Assembly: GCA_025667525.1 (NCBI GenBank)
Contig: CM046876.1
Location: 478,660,557 to 478,724,556, forward strand
DNA length: 64,000 bases
Direction of reading: 5' to 3'
Source: Glebionis coronaria
Taxonomy: Eukaryota > Streptophyta > Magnoliopsida > Asterales > Asteraceae
In this document: piece by piece, positions 21,989 to 33,035 of the stretch
Layout of the letters: each line of letters starts with the position of its first letter
Position numbering within the stretch: the first letter of the stretch is position 1
Notes under the pieces: model-generated
What the model was told of the DNA's origin: nothing
What the model saw: the letters and a program-made list of their open reading frames with translations, nothing else
Databases searched by the model: none
Made by a program: the position numbers and the translations under genes

Positions 21989-23753
21989 TGATAGGTGTGT
22001 AAACACCTATCCTTTTTACCACTTAATTACAATAATAACCGAGCCAAAACGTGTATTTTATGTCTTGTATGTCGGAATTATGCGTGGTTTGTGTTTTTGT
22101 TGTGATTTAGGACGAAAAGGTGAAAAGTGGAGAAAACACGGGCATTCACGGGCTTTTATTGAAGAAAAAGATGAAAGACGAAGTCAAGAAGTCAAGAGTG
22201 CAAAAAGAACGGAAGTCTAAGACTAATTCTGAAGATTTATCGAAGAAAAAGTCAAAAGACGGAAGTTTACTAAAAGCCGATGAACTCAAGTATTATTTAT
22301 TGAAGAATTAAAAGACGAGTTTAAAGAAATCCCGAGCCATAAGTCATTAAAGTCCAAGATTAACAAAAGATTAAGAAGGGAAGGACTTAATGGTGCAATT
22401 AAGAAGAAATGAAGGAGGGGAGGAAGCTTCCTAATCCTCCGCTATATATAGATCATTAGCATTTCATTTTTACTCTTGTTGGCTAGAGTGACACTAGTTC
22501 TTCCACCTTTTAATTACTTGCACATTTACTTTACATGTCAATTTAAATACTTGTCTTGCACTTTTAATACCTTTAATTTCCAAGTAAGTGTTCTTTAATT
22601 TTCTTGTTTTAATCTCTCATTCTTCCTTTCTTTCTATGCTTTAATCTTTGTTTACATGCTTATTGTCTTGCTTATTTGATTAAAGATTGTGTTTTTATGC
22701 TTTTTATTGCTTTGGATCATTGATTTTTATAGCTTATTTGTGTTTATTTTAAGTTTCTTAAGTTTTTATAAAAGTTATTTTTATATAAAGTTTATTTTTC
22801 GTAAACCTTTTTCTTTTCGTGTTTCAAAAGTCTTTAAATTTCAGTTTATTAGCTTTTTCTTATACGGTTTTCATTAGGATTTTAGGTGTGTGCTTATTTG
22901 TTTATAGCTTATTAGTTCTAGCTTATTTCGTGTTATTTCCTCCGTATTCCGATCATAGTGATCGGAAAAGGGTTTCACATTCCGACCAGCACTCCATTGC
23001 TTGGTCGGAAAAGGGCTTTGGTATTCCGATTAGGGTGATTTTTGGGTATTCCGATTAGGAGTTGTGACAGCATTCCGATTGGGAGTCCAGTCCTCATTCC
23101 GATCGAGGTGTTCGTTTGGTTATTCCGATTAGGATAGGTGACAATATTCCGATTAGGGGTTCCGATCAGCATTCCGACCAGGGTCCATTTCTTATTCCGA
23201 TCAGATTGACATTCCGATCAGGAAGGTAAGGTTATTCCGATCTGAGTCCACTCCACATTCCGATCAGTGGTTGTTTTTGGTTATTCCGATAGGTCAGGTG
23301 GTGACAGCATTCCGATCTGGTGTTTCCGACAACATTCCGATCAGGTGGTAAGTGCATTCCGATCGGAATTTATTCCGATTAGGTATTATTTTCTATTTTG
23401 TCTTGTTTAATTTTTAAGTTTACGCTTTAATACTTTGTCAAATTTTAATTCTCATCACGCTTTAATTTCAAGTCATTTAATTATTTTACTTTTCAAAGTT
23501 TTAAATATTGCACCCTTTCTTTTAATTAGACTTAGATTTATTTTAACGCCAATTTATTTTATTTTAACGCCTTTTTACTTTTAAGTCATTTACTTTTACG
23601 TCTTTGCACATTTTAATTTTCTACAACGACACAAATTTTTGTTTCACCAAAAACAGCTGAGTCGTACTTTGAACCGGGAATCAATTCGTTAAGATACCGA
23701 GAACACGAACTTTAACTTTAATTTTTATACGGGGTGTCAAAAGCCTTGTATCA
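21989..23753 (+). repeat. 5' LTR of E3 (L5), 1765 bp
   Basis: TGATAGGTGTG...CCTTGTATCA, with TATATATA at 22443-22450 and an ATTCCGAT array at about 22945-23390. It pairs with L6. Confidence 0.9.
22443..22450 (+). promoter_or_regulatory. Probable TATA box of the E3 5' LTR
   Basis: TATATATA about 455 bp into the LTR, after a conserved GGAAGCTTCCTAATCC stretch (itself containing the palindrome GGAAGCTTCC). Transcription should begin about 30 bp downstream. Confidence 0.65.
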
Positions 23754-23755
23754 AA

Positions 23756-23772
23756 TGGCGCCGCTGCCGGCT
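23756..23772 (+). promoter_or_regulatory. Primer binding site of E3, tRNA-Asp type
   Basis: TGGCGCCGCTGCCGG begins two bases after the LTR end. The 220-bp leader to the ATG at 23995 shows no gene. Confidence 0.8.
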
Positions 23773-23994
23773 CTTTTCGTAAAGATTAACGATTTTCTGT
23801 GAGAGACGCGTTGCTTTTTGGGATCCGTTCACTCGTGAACGTTATTTTTCGTGTCAAAAATTTTCAAAAAATCCCAAACACATTTGAAAAATCATAAAAA
23901 GCATTTCTTTTTCAAAGTTTTGCACCAAAAATATTCCTCTTTATCCTCTATTATGTTTAATTCTTTTCTTTACCCTTATTATCTATAATTCTTT

Positions 23995-24429
23995 ATGGAT
24001 TCGTCTTGTGGACGGTGTGGGAGACCATGGCATGGTTTTCAAACATGTCAATGGTGTACTTGTGAGCGGTGTGGTTTTGATATCGATGATACACAATTTG
24101 GATTTTGTCCATTTTGCAATTCAACAAATTCATACTTCAACTCTTACAATACTTTCCCACCCTCTCCCGTCTATGACAATCCCTATCCTCAAGATGCACC
24201 GGGTTTTTCTCCATACCCGTGGTGCTATATTTGTGGGGGCCCTCACGATGCTTCTTCTTGTGATTCGTCGAAGGTCTTTGAGAAAGTTATGTGCTATCAT
24301 CCCAGTGTTTATAACTTTGAGCCCCCACGTCACACTGTCAATAATCAACCCTTTTGTGCACTTCCTCCTGAGCAACTTGCCACAATCTTTGACAACTTTC
24401 AAAAGTTCAAGAAGCTTTTAACAAGATGA
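23995..24429 (+). CDS. Cysteine-rich protein with three possible zinc-binding modules
   Basis: 144 aa. Seen: C5-X2-C8-X4-H13-X4-C18, an exact retroviral-type knuckle spacing; C23-X2-C26 with C38-X2-C41, zinc-ribbon-like; and C77-X2-C80-X3-H84-X4-C89, the spacing of the gag knuckle in the complete Athila element. Between lie Tyr/Pro/Asn-rich linkers. It overlaps the next ORF (ATGA at 24426-24429). Comparison with E1, where the two are in one frame, indicates a single-base deletion near 24402-24406 has cut the protein here, so the last residues after about F136 are out of frame. Nucleic-acid binding, perhaps of element RNA, is inferred. Confidence 0.7.
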   Translation: MDSSCGRCGRPWHGFQTCQWCTCERCGFDIDDTQFGFCPFCNSTNSYFNSYNTFPPSPVYDNPYPQDAPGFSPYPWCYICGGPHDASSCDSSKVFEKVMCYHPSVYNFEPPRHTVNNQPFCALPPEQLATIFDNFQKFKKLLTR

Positions 24430-25463
24430 TGGAGAAATGTAAAGCAGATCAGCAACAAGAGCAGGTATCTAAACTTAATGCTTATACTCCTCCTCTTGTG
24501 CCTCCATGTTATTATGACAGTGATGACGATGAGAGTCCTATTTCTTGGACCGATGAGAATGCTATTCCTTCTCCCGACTTGACGGAGCCTAAGGATTCAA
24601 CCATCCTAAGGGATGAGGATATTAGTACAATTCCTGCAAAGGAATCCGTCGAATTCAATACGTCTAGTGCTGATAACCTTGTCCCCATTCCAAGTGAATC
24701 TGAGTTGACATCCGACAGTGACGATGAGTATGATGCACTTTCTTCTGATGATGTTCCTTCCACCAACACTTTGGAAGAGGATTCTTTGGCTTTCTCTAAT
24801 CCTCTTTTTGATCAAGATGGTGATTTTACTTCTAGTGATGACGAGTCACTATCCGATGAAGACGTTCCGAAGGAAATTTTCAAGATTTATTCGAACCCTT
24901 TATTTGATTTTGATGACGATTACATATCTAGTGAGGTGAATCCTTTGTTTGACGAAGGGATTGAAGACATTGATAGCTATGATTCTCTTGCTACTGATGA
25001 GCATACTTTGTTAGCCATGCCCCCTTCTATTGCAGAGGTGGAAAGTTCTGACTCTACTGGAAAGGTACCGCAGGTGGAAGGTAATTCTTCTCTTACTTCT
25101 CTTACTATATTGTCCCCTCATCCTACTGAATGCACGCCCAATCGGGTGATGTATCAATTTCCCTCTCCGGGAAATGAGGATGAGTGCTTTGACCCGGGAG
25201 GTGAAAATGACCATTCTATGATTGATAACATTACGGCTTTGCCAATTGTTCCGCATACATTGTCTTTGGAGGATGACAATGTGATTCCTATACCCACCCC
25301 ACCTCCCGAGGATCAAGGTTTCACATACTTCTCGTATGTTGAAAGGACCTTTCTACCGTTTAAGACTTATCCTCCTGCCTCTCCTTTGTTATATTCCTCC
25401 AGGAATGAGGATAAGGTCTTTGATCCCGGTATTACATTCGAGGCTTCCCCATGGACCATTTAA
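24426..25463 (+). CDS. Acidic NPLFD/FDPG protein, downstream half of the E3 gene
   Basis: 345 aa from the ATG at 24426, matching E1 994-2022 nearly residue for residue with few changes. It is Asp/Glu/Ser-rich, with three NPLFD motifs between about residues 118 and 178 and FDPG motifs near residues 255 and 333. No membrane segment, catalytic motif or Cys cluster is seen. I do not recognise the family. The same motifs are in the acidic tail of the E2 gag-protease ORF, so it may derive from the spacer after protease in an Athila polyprotein. Whether it is translated separately or only as the end of the cysteine-rich protein is unknown. Confidence 0.65.
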   Translation: MMEKCKADQQQEQVSKLNAYTPPLVPPCYYDSDDDESPISWTDENAIPSPDLTEPKDSTILRDEDISTIPAKESVEFNTSSADNLVPIPSESELTSDSDDEYDALSSDDVPSTNTLEEDSLAFSNPLFDQDGDFTSSDDESLSDEDVPKEIFKIYSNPLFDFDDDYISSEVNPLFDEGIEDIDSYDSLATDEHTLLAMPPSIAEVESSDSTGKVPQVEGNSSLTSLTILSPHPTECTPNRVMYQFPSPGNEDECFDPGGENDHSMIDNITALPIVPHTLSLEDDNVIPIPTPPPEDQGFTYFSYVERTFLPFKTYPPASPLLYSSRNEDKVFDPGITFEASPWTI

Positions 25464-27245
25464 TTCGGGGACGAGTCAGGCCCGTGGTGTTTCTTGTTCT
25501 CTTTCTTATCATATGCAGGGATTCGAGCGCTCAATGATCCATTCTTGATGATTCTTGACGACCCGTGATTCCGTGTTCCCATCTTCCCGGTTCTATCCTA
25601 AACTCTTTTCGATTCACTATTTTATATTTTCTCAATATTAAAATAGGAATCTCTTTAGTTGTCTCTTCCTTAGCAATATTTAAACAAAGTGCACAATGTC
25701 CTAAGTGTAGGGGAATTTACTCCCACATGCTTAAACATTGAGGACAATGTTTATATTAAGTGTAGTGGGGACTTCTATCGAAGTTAAGTGGCCTTTTCCT
25801 TGTATTTGTCCTCATTTTAACCGGAAAATCAATTTTTCGACATTTTTCAAAAATTTTGATCTATTTTGGCCTATTAGTTTTTCCCTTTGTATAGTTAATT
25901 TCTTTCTTTGCTAGAATAAATCTTTAATAAAGTGGTTTTAATTTTAAAACGTTGTGAATCTTTTGACTCAACCCGAGTTTACTTATCTAAGTTACTCTAG
26001 CTAGTATCCTTAACGTGTTTAAGTCAAGTTTTGCTAGGCTTTTATATAGGGAGCTATAAAACGCCAAAGTCTTAACTCTCACGGGTTAAGAACAAGAACT
26101 TTTCGCAAGTTCCTATAATTGATCCTAGAGAGTCGTTTATCAAGGGAACTTTAAAATGCGATTTCTAAACTTGAAAAAGTCTAAGAATTTGCAAGATCCT
26201 ATAGGCGACTCGAAAACCCAAAACTTTGATTTAATAGGCTAAGCATCCACGCGTCTCATTCCTTGAGATTTTAAACTGTGGAGAACGAGAGATGATAGAG
26301 CCAATTATAAGTTCGGTATTATTTCGTGAATTTATGTGAGTTAATTATGAGCCTATTCTCCCATCGCTTGCTAATAAATTTATCTGCAATAAATAAGGTT
26401 GTACGATTTGAAAAGTTACTTAGCTTCTAGCCCAAGATCGTTTAAAAGTTGCTCGGTATGGATTAGAGTTCATAGCCAAGGCATAACTTATTGAAGCGGG
26501 ATGCAAAGATTGGCGAGTCCAAAAAGGTCCTAACAAGGCATGAGGGCTATATTTTGTTGCTAAAGATCCAAAGTGATGTGAAGAATCATTTATCAAAAAT
26601 CAATATGAAGGATCGAGACACACGACAAAAAGCAAATACTCCCCAAAAGTCATGGAGAAGTGTATCCGAAAAGACCCTAGCAAGGTATGAGGATAAATAG
26701 ATCCAAGTCAAAAAGGAGGCGGATCGTTGTATATCAAAGTCCAAAATAAAGATTGGAGAAAAATGAAGAAGTCGTGGTCCAAGTATGAATCTCTCAAAAC
26801 TTCAAGTGAAGAAATTCCATTATGAAGAGAAGACCATAATTTCATGAACATCTCTCAAGGTTTGAAGTATGAAGTCGCTGCCAAATATCGGTCCGAGAAA
26901 GGTCTCCAATCGCGAAGCGAGTTATGCCAAGATATGAACTTTATGAGGTCCCGAAAAGCAGTTTTAAAAGATTTGGCCCACATGAGTTCGTGTTAGTTTG
27001 CTAACTTATAATAACAATGATCTTGTTTTTAAGCTTGGTTTGGAGAAAGTGAAAACTTGAGGATGATGATCATTCATGACATTTCCAAAACCCAAGGTAT
27101 GTTTTTGATTTCTTTACTTTTAATTTTTATAATTTTCTATCTCTTTAATAAAGGCCAACATGGATTGATTATGATGAAAAATGTAATCTTGCTTTGTAAC
27201 TAATGCATTGCATGAGGACATTGCAATGGTCAAGTGTAGGGGATT
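25464..27245 (+). other. 3' non-coding region of E3
   Basis: Homologous to the E1 region but lacking about 98 bp after the stop codon (the hairpin arm, the GGGAGGCAACCC stretch and the first purine motif) and about 220 bp near 26974. It keeps the AAACATTG/CAATGTTT hairpin (25733-25752) and the polypurine tract (27231-27245). Confidence 0.75.
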
Positions 27246-29010
27246 TGATAGGTGTGTAAACACCCATCCTTTTTACCACTTAATTACAATGATAACCGAG
27301 CCAAAACGTGTATTTTATGTATTTTATGTCGGAATTATGCGTGGTTTGTGTTTTTGTTGTGATTTAGGACGAAAAGGTGAAAAGTGGAGAAAACACGGGC
27401 ATTCACGGGCTTTTATTCAAGAAAAAGATGAAAGACGAAGTCAAGAATTCAAGAGTGCAAAAAGAACGGAAGTCCAAGACCAATTCTGAAGATTTATCGA
27501 AGAAAAAGTCAAAAGACGGAAGTTTACTAAAAGCCGAAGAACTCAAGTCTTATTTATTGAAGAATTAAAAGACGAGTTTAAAGAAATCCCGAGCCATAAG
27601 TCATTAAAGTCCAAGATTAACAAAAGATTAAGAAGGGAAGGACTTAATGGTGCAATTAAGAAGAAATGAAGGAGGGGAGGAAGCTTCCTAATCCTCCCCT
27701 ATATATAGATCATTAGCATTTCATTTTTACTCTTGTTGGCTAGAGTGACACTAGTTCTTCCACATTTTAATTACTTGCACATTTACTTTACATGTCAATT
27801 TAAATACTTGTCTTGCACTTTTAATACCTTTAATTTCCAAGTAAGTGTTCTTTAATTTTCTTGTTTTAATCTCTCATTCTTCCTTTCTTTCTATTCTTTA
27901 ATCTTTGTTTACATGCTTATTGTCTTGCTTATTTGATTAAAGATTGTGTTTTTATGCTTTTGATTGCTTTGGATCATTGATTTTTATAGCTTATTTGTGT
28001 TTATTTTAAGTTTCTTAAGTTTTTATAAAAGTTATTTTTATATAAAGTTTGTTTTTCGTAAACCTTTTTCTTTTCGTGTTTCAAAAGTCTTTAAATTTCA
28101 GTTTATTAGCTTTTTCTTATACGGTTTTCATTAGGATTTTAGGTGTGTGCTTATTTGTTTATAGCTTATTAGTTCTAGCTTATTTCGTGTTATTTCCTCC
28201 GTATTCCGATCATAGTGATCGGAAAAGGGTTTCACATTCCGACCAGCACTCCATTGCTTGGTCGGAAAAGGGCTTTGGTATTCTGATTAGGGTGATTTTT
28301 GGGTATTCCGATTAGGGGTTGTGACAGCATTCCGATTGGGAGTCCAGTCCTCATTCCGATCGAGGTGTTCGTTTGGTTATTCCGATTAGGATAGGTGACA
28401 ATATTCCGATTAGGGGTTCCGATCAGCATTCCGACCAGGGTCCATTTCTTATTCCGATCAGATTGACATTCCGATCAGGAAGGTAAGGTTATTCCGATCT
28501 GAGTCCACTCCACATTCCGATCATTGGTTGTTTTTGGTTATTCTGATAGGTCAGGTGGTGACAGCATTCCGATTTGGTGTTTCCGACAACATTCCGATCA
28601 GGTGGTAAGTGCATTCCGATCGGAATTTATTCCGATTGGGTATTATTTTCTATTTTGTCTTGTTTAATTTTTAAGTTTACGCTTTAATACTTTGTCAAAT
28701 TTTAATTCTCGTCACGCTTTAATTTCAAGTCATTTAATTATTTTACTTTTCAAAGTTTTAAATATTGCACCCTTTCTTTTAATTAGACTTAGATTTATTT
28801 TAACGCCATTTTATTTTATTTTAACGCCTTTTTACTTTTAAGTCATTTACTTTTACGTCTTTGCACATTTTAGTTTTCTACAACGACACAAACTTTTGTT
28901 TCACCAAAAACAGCTGAGTCATACTTTGAACCGGGAATCAATTCGTTAAGATACCGAGAACATGAACTTTAACTTTAATTTTTATACGGGGTGTCAAAAT
29001 CCTTGTATCA
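27246..29010 (+). repeat. 3' LTR of E3 (L6), 1765 bp
   Basis: TGATAGG...TATCA, TATA at 27710-27717, motif array at about 28200-28635. It is followed by AATG, as found after a 5' LTR, so it may also serve as the 5' LTR of E4. Confidence 0.9.
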
Positions 29011-30975
29011 AATGACTTATTACCTTTTAATTTTGTTTAAGCCTTGCACATTTTTAATGTTTGCTATTTCCTTTCCTCTCTTCTACTAATCAGGGATTCA
29101 AGCGCTCAATGATCCACTCTTGATGATTCTTGACGACCCGTGATTCCGTGTTCCCTTCTTCCCGGTTCTATCCTAAACTCTTTTCAATTCACTATTTTAT
29201 ATTTTCTCAATATTAAAATAGGAATCTCTTTAGTTGTCTTTTCCTTAGCGAGATTTAAACAAAGTGCACAATGTCCTAAGTGTAGGGGAGTTTACTCCCA
29301 CATGCTTAAACATTGAGGACAATGTTTATATTAAGTATAGGGGGGACTTCTATCGAAGTTAAGTGGCTCTTTTCCTTGTTTTTGTCCTCATTTTAACCGG
29401 AAAATCAATTTTTCGACATTTTTCAAAATTTTTGATCTATTTTGGCCTATTAGTTTTTACTTTTGTATAGTTATTTTCTTTCCTTGTTAGAATAAATATT
29501 TAATAAAGTGGTTTTAGTTTTCAAACGTTGTGAATCTTTTGACTCAACCTGAGTTTACTTATCTAAGTTTACTCTAGCTAGTATCCTTAATGTGTTTAAG
29601 TCAAGTTTTGCTAGGATTTTATATAGGGAGCTATAAAAGGAGAAAGTCTTAACTCTCACGGGTTAAGAACAAGAACTTTTCGCAAGTTCCTATAATTGAT
29701 CCTAGAGAGTCGTTTATCAAGGGAACTTTAAAATGCGATTTCTAAACTTGAAAAAGTCTAAGAGTTTGCAAGATCCGATAGGCGACTCGAAAACCCAAAA
29801 CTTTGATTTAATAGGCTAAGCATCCACGGGTCTCATTCCTTGAGATTTTAAACTGTGGAGAACGAGAGATGATAGAGCCAATTATAAGTTCGGTATTCTT
29901 TCGTGAATTTATGTGAGTTAATTATGAGCCTATTCTCCCATCGCTTGCTAATAAATTTATCTGCAATAAATAAGGTTGTACAATTTGAAAAGTTACTTAG
30001 CTTCTAGCCCAAGATCGTTTAAAAGTTGCTCGGTATGGATTAGAGTTCATAGCCAAGGCATATCTTATTGAAGCGGGATGCGAAGATTGGCGAGTCCAAA
30101 AAGGTCCTAACAAGACATGAGGGCTATATTTTGTTGCTAAAGATCCCAAGTGATGTGAAGAATCATTTATCAAAAATCAATATGAAGGATCGAGACACAC
30201 GACGAAAATAAAAAACTCCCCAAAAGTCATGGAGAAGTGTATCCGAAAAGACCATAACAAGGTATGAGGATAAATAGATCCAAGTCATAAAAGGAGGCGG
30301 ATCGTTGTATATCAAACTCCAAAATAAAGATTGGAGAAAAATGAAGAAGTCGTGGTCCAAGTATGAATCTCTCAAAACATCAAGTGAAGAAATTCCTATA
30401 TGAAGAGAAGACCATTATTTCATGAACGTCTCTCAAGGTTTGAAGTATGAAGTCGCTGCCAAATATCGGTCCGAGAAAGGTCTCAAATCGCGAAGCTAGT
30501 TATGCCAAGATATGAACTTTATGAGGTCCCGAGAAGCAGTTTTAAAAGATTTTGTCCTTTAGCTAACTATTGATTAAATCGTTCACTTTATTTTCGGACT
30601 AAATAACTATCGAAATAAGTCAACAATGCATCCTCGTGAACATTCAAGACAAAAATAAAATATAAGAGATACACCTAGGAATAAGGGAGTCTAAGTGAAT
30701 AATTGGCCCACATGAGTTCGTGTTAGTTTACTAACTTATAATAACAATGATCTCGTTTTTAAGCTTGGTTTGGAGAAAGTGAAAACTTGAGGATGATGAT
30801 TATTCATGACATTTCCAAAGCCCAAGGTATGCTTTTGATTTCTTTACTTTGAATGTTTATAGTTTTCTATCTCTTTAATAAAGGCCACTATGGATTGATT
30901 ATGATGAAAAGTGTAAACGTGCTTTGTAACTAATGCATTGCATGAGGACATTGCAATGGTCAAGAGTAGGGGATT
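29011..30975 (+). other. E4: 3' non-coding remnant of another Athila-like element
   Basis: After about 75 bp of unmatched AT-rich DNA the sequence follows the E1/E2 3' region from the CAGGGATTCAAGCGCTCAAT point onward. No coding part is left. It has the AAACATTG/CAATGTTT hairpin at 29308-29327. The polypurine tract has one change (CAAGAGTAGGGG, 30961-30975). Confidence 0.8.
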
Positions 30976-32722
30976 TGATAGGTGTGTAAACACCCATCCT
31001 TTTTACCACTTAATTACAATAATAACCGAGCCAAAACGTGTATTTTGTGTCTTTTATGTCGAAATTATGCGTGGTTTGTGTTTTTGTTGTGATTTAGGAC
31101 GAAAAGGTGAAAAGTGGAGAAAACACGGGCATTCACGGGCTTTTATTGAAGAAAAAGATGAAAGACGAAGTCAAGAAGTCAAGAGTGCAAAAAGAACGGA
31201 AGTCCAAGACCAATTCTGAAGATTTATCGAAGAAAAAGTCAAAAGACGGAAGTTTACTAAAAGTCGAAGAACTCAAGTCTTATTTATTGAAGAATTAAAA
31301 GACGAGTTTAAAGAAATCCCGAGCCATAAGTCATTAAAGTCCAAGATTAACAAAAGATTAAGAAGGGAAGGACTTAATGGTGCAATTAAGAAGAAATGAA
31401 GGAGGGGAGGAAGCTTCCTAATCCTCCCCTATATATAGATCATTAGCATTTCATTTTTACTCTTGTTGGCTAGAGTGACACTAGTTCTTCCATCTTTATT
31501 TACTTGCACATTTACTTTATTGCACTTTAATTACCTTGTCTTGCACCTTAATTTTCCAAGTAAGTTACTTTTATTTTAATTGCACCTTTACTTTTCTTGT
31601 TTAAATCTCTCATTCTACTTTTCTTTCTTTGCTTGATCTTTATGTTTATATGTTTATTATCTTGCTTATTTGATTAAAGATTGTGTTTTTATGCTTTTGA
31701 TTGCTTTGGATCATTGATTTTTATAGCTTATTTGTGTTTATTTTAAGTTTCTTAAGTTTTTATAAAAGTTATTTTTATATAAAATTTGTTTTCGTAAACC
31801 TTTTTCTTTTCGTGTTATAAAAGTCTTTAAATTTCAGCTTATTAGCTTTTTCTTATACGTGTTTGCTTAGGATTTTAGGTGTGTGCTTATTTGAGTGATA
31901 GCTTATTAGTTTAGCTTATTTTGTGTGCTTTTTACTGTATTCCGATCTGTTCAATCGGAAAAGGGTTATTCATTCCGATCATAGTGATCGAATAAGGGTT
32001 TTGACATTCCGATTAGAAGGTTTGTGACATTCCGATCAGGTAAGTTGGTATTCCGATCAGGGACTTTTGTTTGGTTATTCCGATCTGAAAAGGTGACAGC
32101 ATTCCGATTTGAGTTCCAACAACATTCCGACGAGGAGGATTCCGATAGCCCCTTATTCCCACATTCCGATTGGCGTATTCCGATCAAGGTGAGTTTGGTA
32201 TTCCGATCAGAGGTAGGTGACAGCTTTCCGATTGGCAATTCCGATCATCATTCCGATCTGGGGTTTGTGCTTGGTTATTCCGATCAGAAAAAGGTGACAG
32301 CTTTCCGATTGGGTTTTCCGATAAACATTCCGACCAGAAGGGTAAGTGTATTCCGATTGGGACATTGATCGGAATACATTCCGATTGGGTATTGTTTTTC
32401 TATTTTGTCTTGTTTGAATTTTTAAGTTCTCATTTTTATATTTTATCAAATTTTAATTTTCGTCACGCTTTAATTTTAAGTCACTTAATTTCTCGTTATT
32501 TACTTTTCAAAGTTTTAATTTTTGCACCCTTTCTTTTAATTAGACTTAGATTTATTTTAACGTCATTTACTTTAATTGTTTTGCACCTTTAATTACTACA
32601 ACGACATAAACTTTTGTTTGACCAAAGAACGATTGAGTCGCATAGTTAACACAGTTTTTCAATTCGAAGAGACATACTTAAACGAACTAATTTTTATACG
32701 GGGTGTCAAAATCCTTGTATCA
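30976..32722 (+). repeat. 3' LTR of E4 (L7), 1747 bp
   Basis: TGATAGGTGTG...CCTTGTATCA, TATA at 31430-31437, motif array at about 31938-32385. Subtype as L4. It abuts copia integrase sequence at 32723. Confidence 0.88.
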
Positions 32723-33035
32723 GCAGGGATGTAAGATTGATGAAGGTAAACAATATTTATGGGATGAGGCAACCAAGTTTAAATAAAGTTTTACAATAAC
32801 CTTCACCATTGAAGGATATAATCAAGAAGAAACTAATTTGGAAGATATTCATGATATACCAGGTGAGCCACTAGGGAGTTTTGGGGAGATAAATGATGTT
32901 GATATCCAGCCTACTCCTCAACCAATGTACGTGGTGATGAAGGCCTCTCAACTCCAAGTCAATCACCGATCACCTTTATGGGTTCAATGATTCCAACATC
33001 GAGTAAAACAGGTGGTGGTGCTCCAAAAAGGTATC
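32723..33035 (+). pseudogene. Copia pol fragment: integrase C-terminal part, up to the insertion
   Basis: The + strand encodes a stretch ending in ...PKRY, the usual linker before the Ty1-copia reverse transcriptase. In-frame stops occur (after ATKFK and near WVQ). The reading continues exactly at 42003 after removing the inserted element and one GTATC copy. Confidence 0.65.

Larger units (their letters stand above)
21989..29010 (+). mobile_element. E3: non-autonomous Athila-like element with both LTRs
   Basis: 5' LTR 21989-23753, primer site 23756, the cysteine-rich and acidic ORFs, a 3' non-coding region, polypurine tract and 3' LTR 27246-29010. LTRs are 1765 bp each and very similar. No gag-pol domain is present. 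No 5-bp target duplication is visible (TGATT on the left, AATGA on the right). The 3' region has two deletions relative to E1, at about 25482 and about 26974. Confidence 0.88.
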
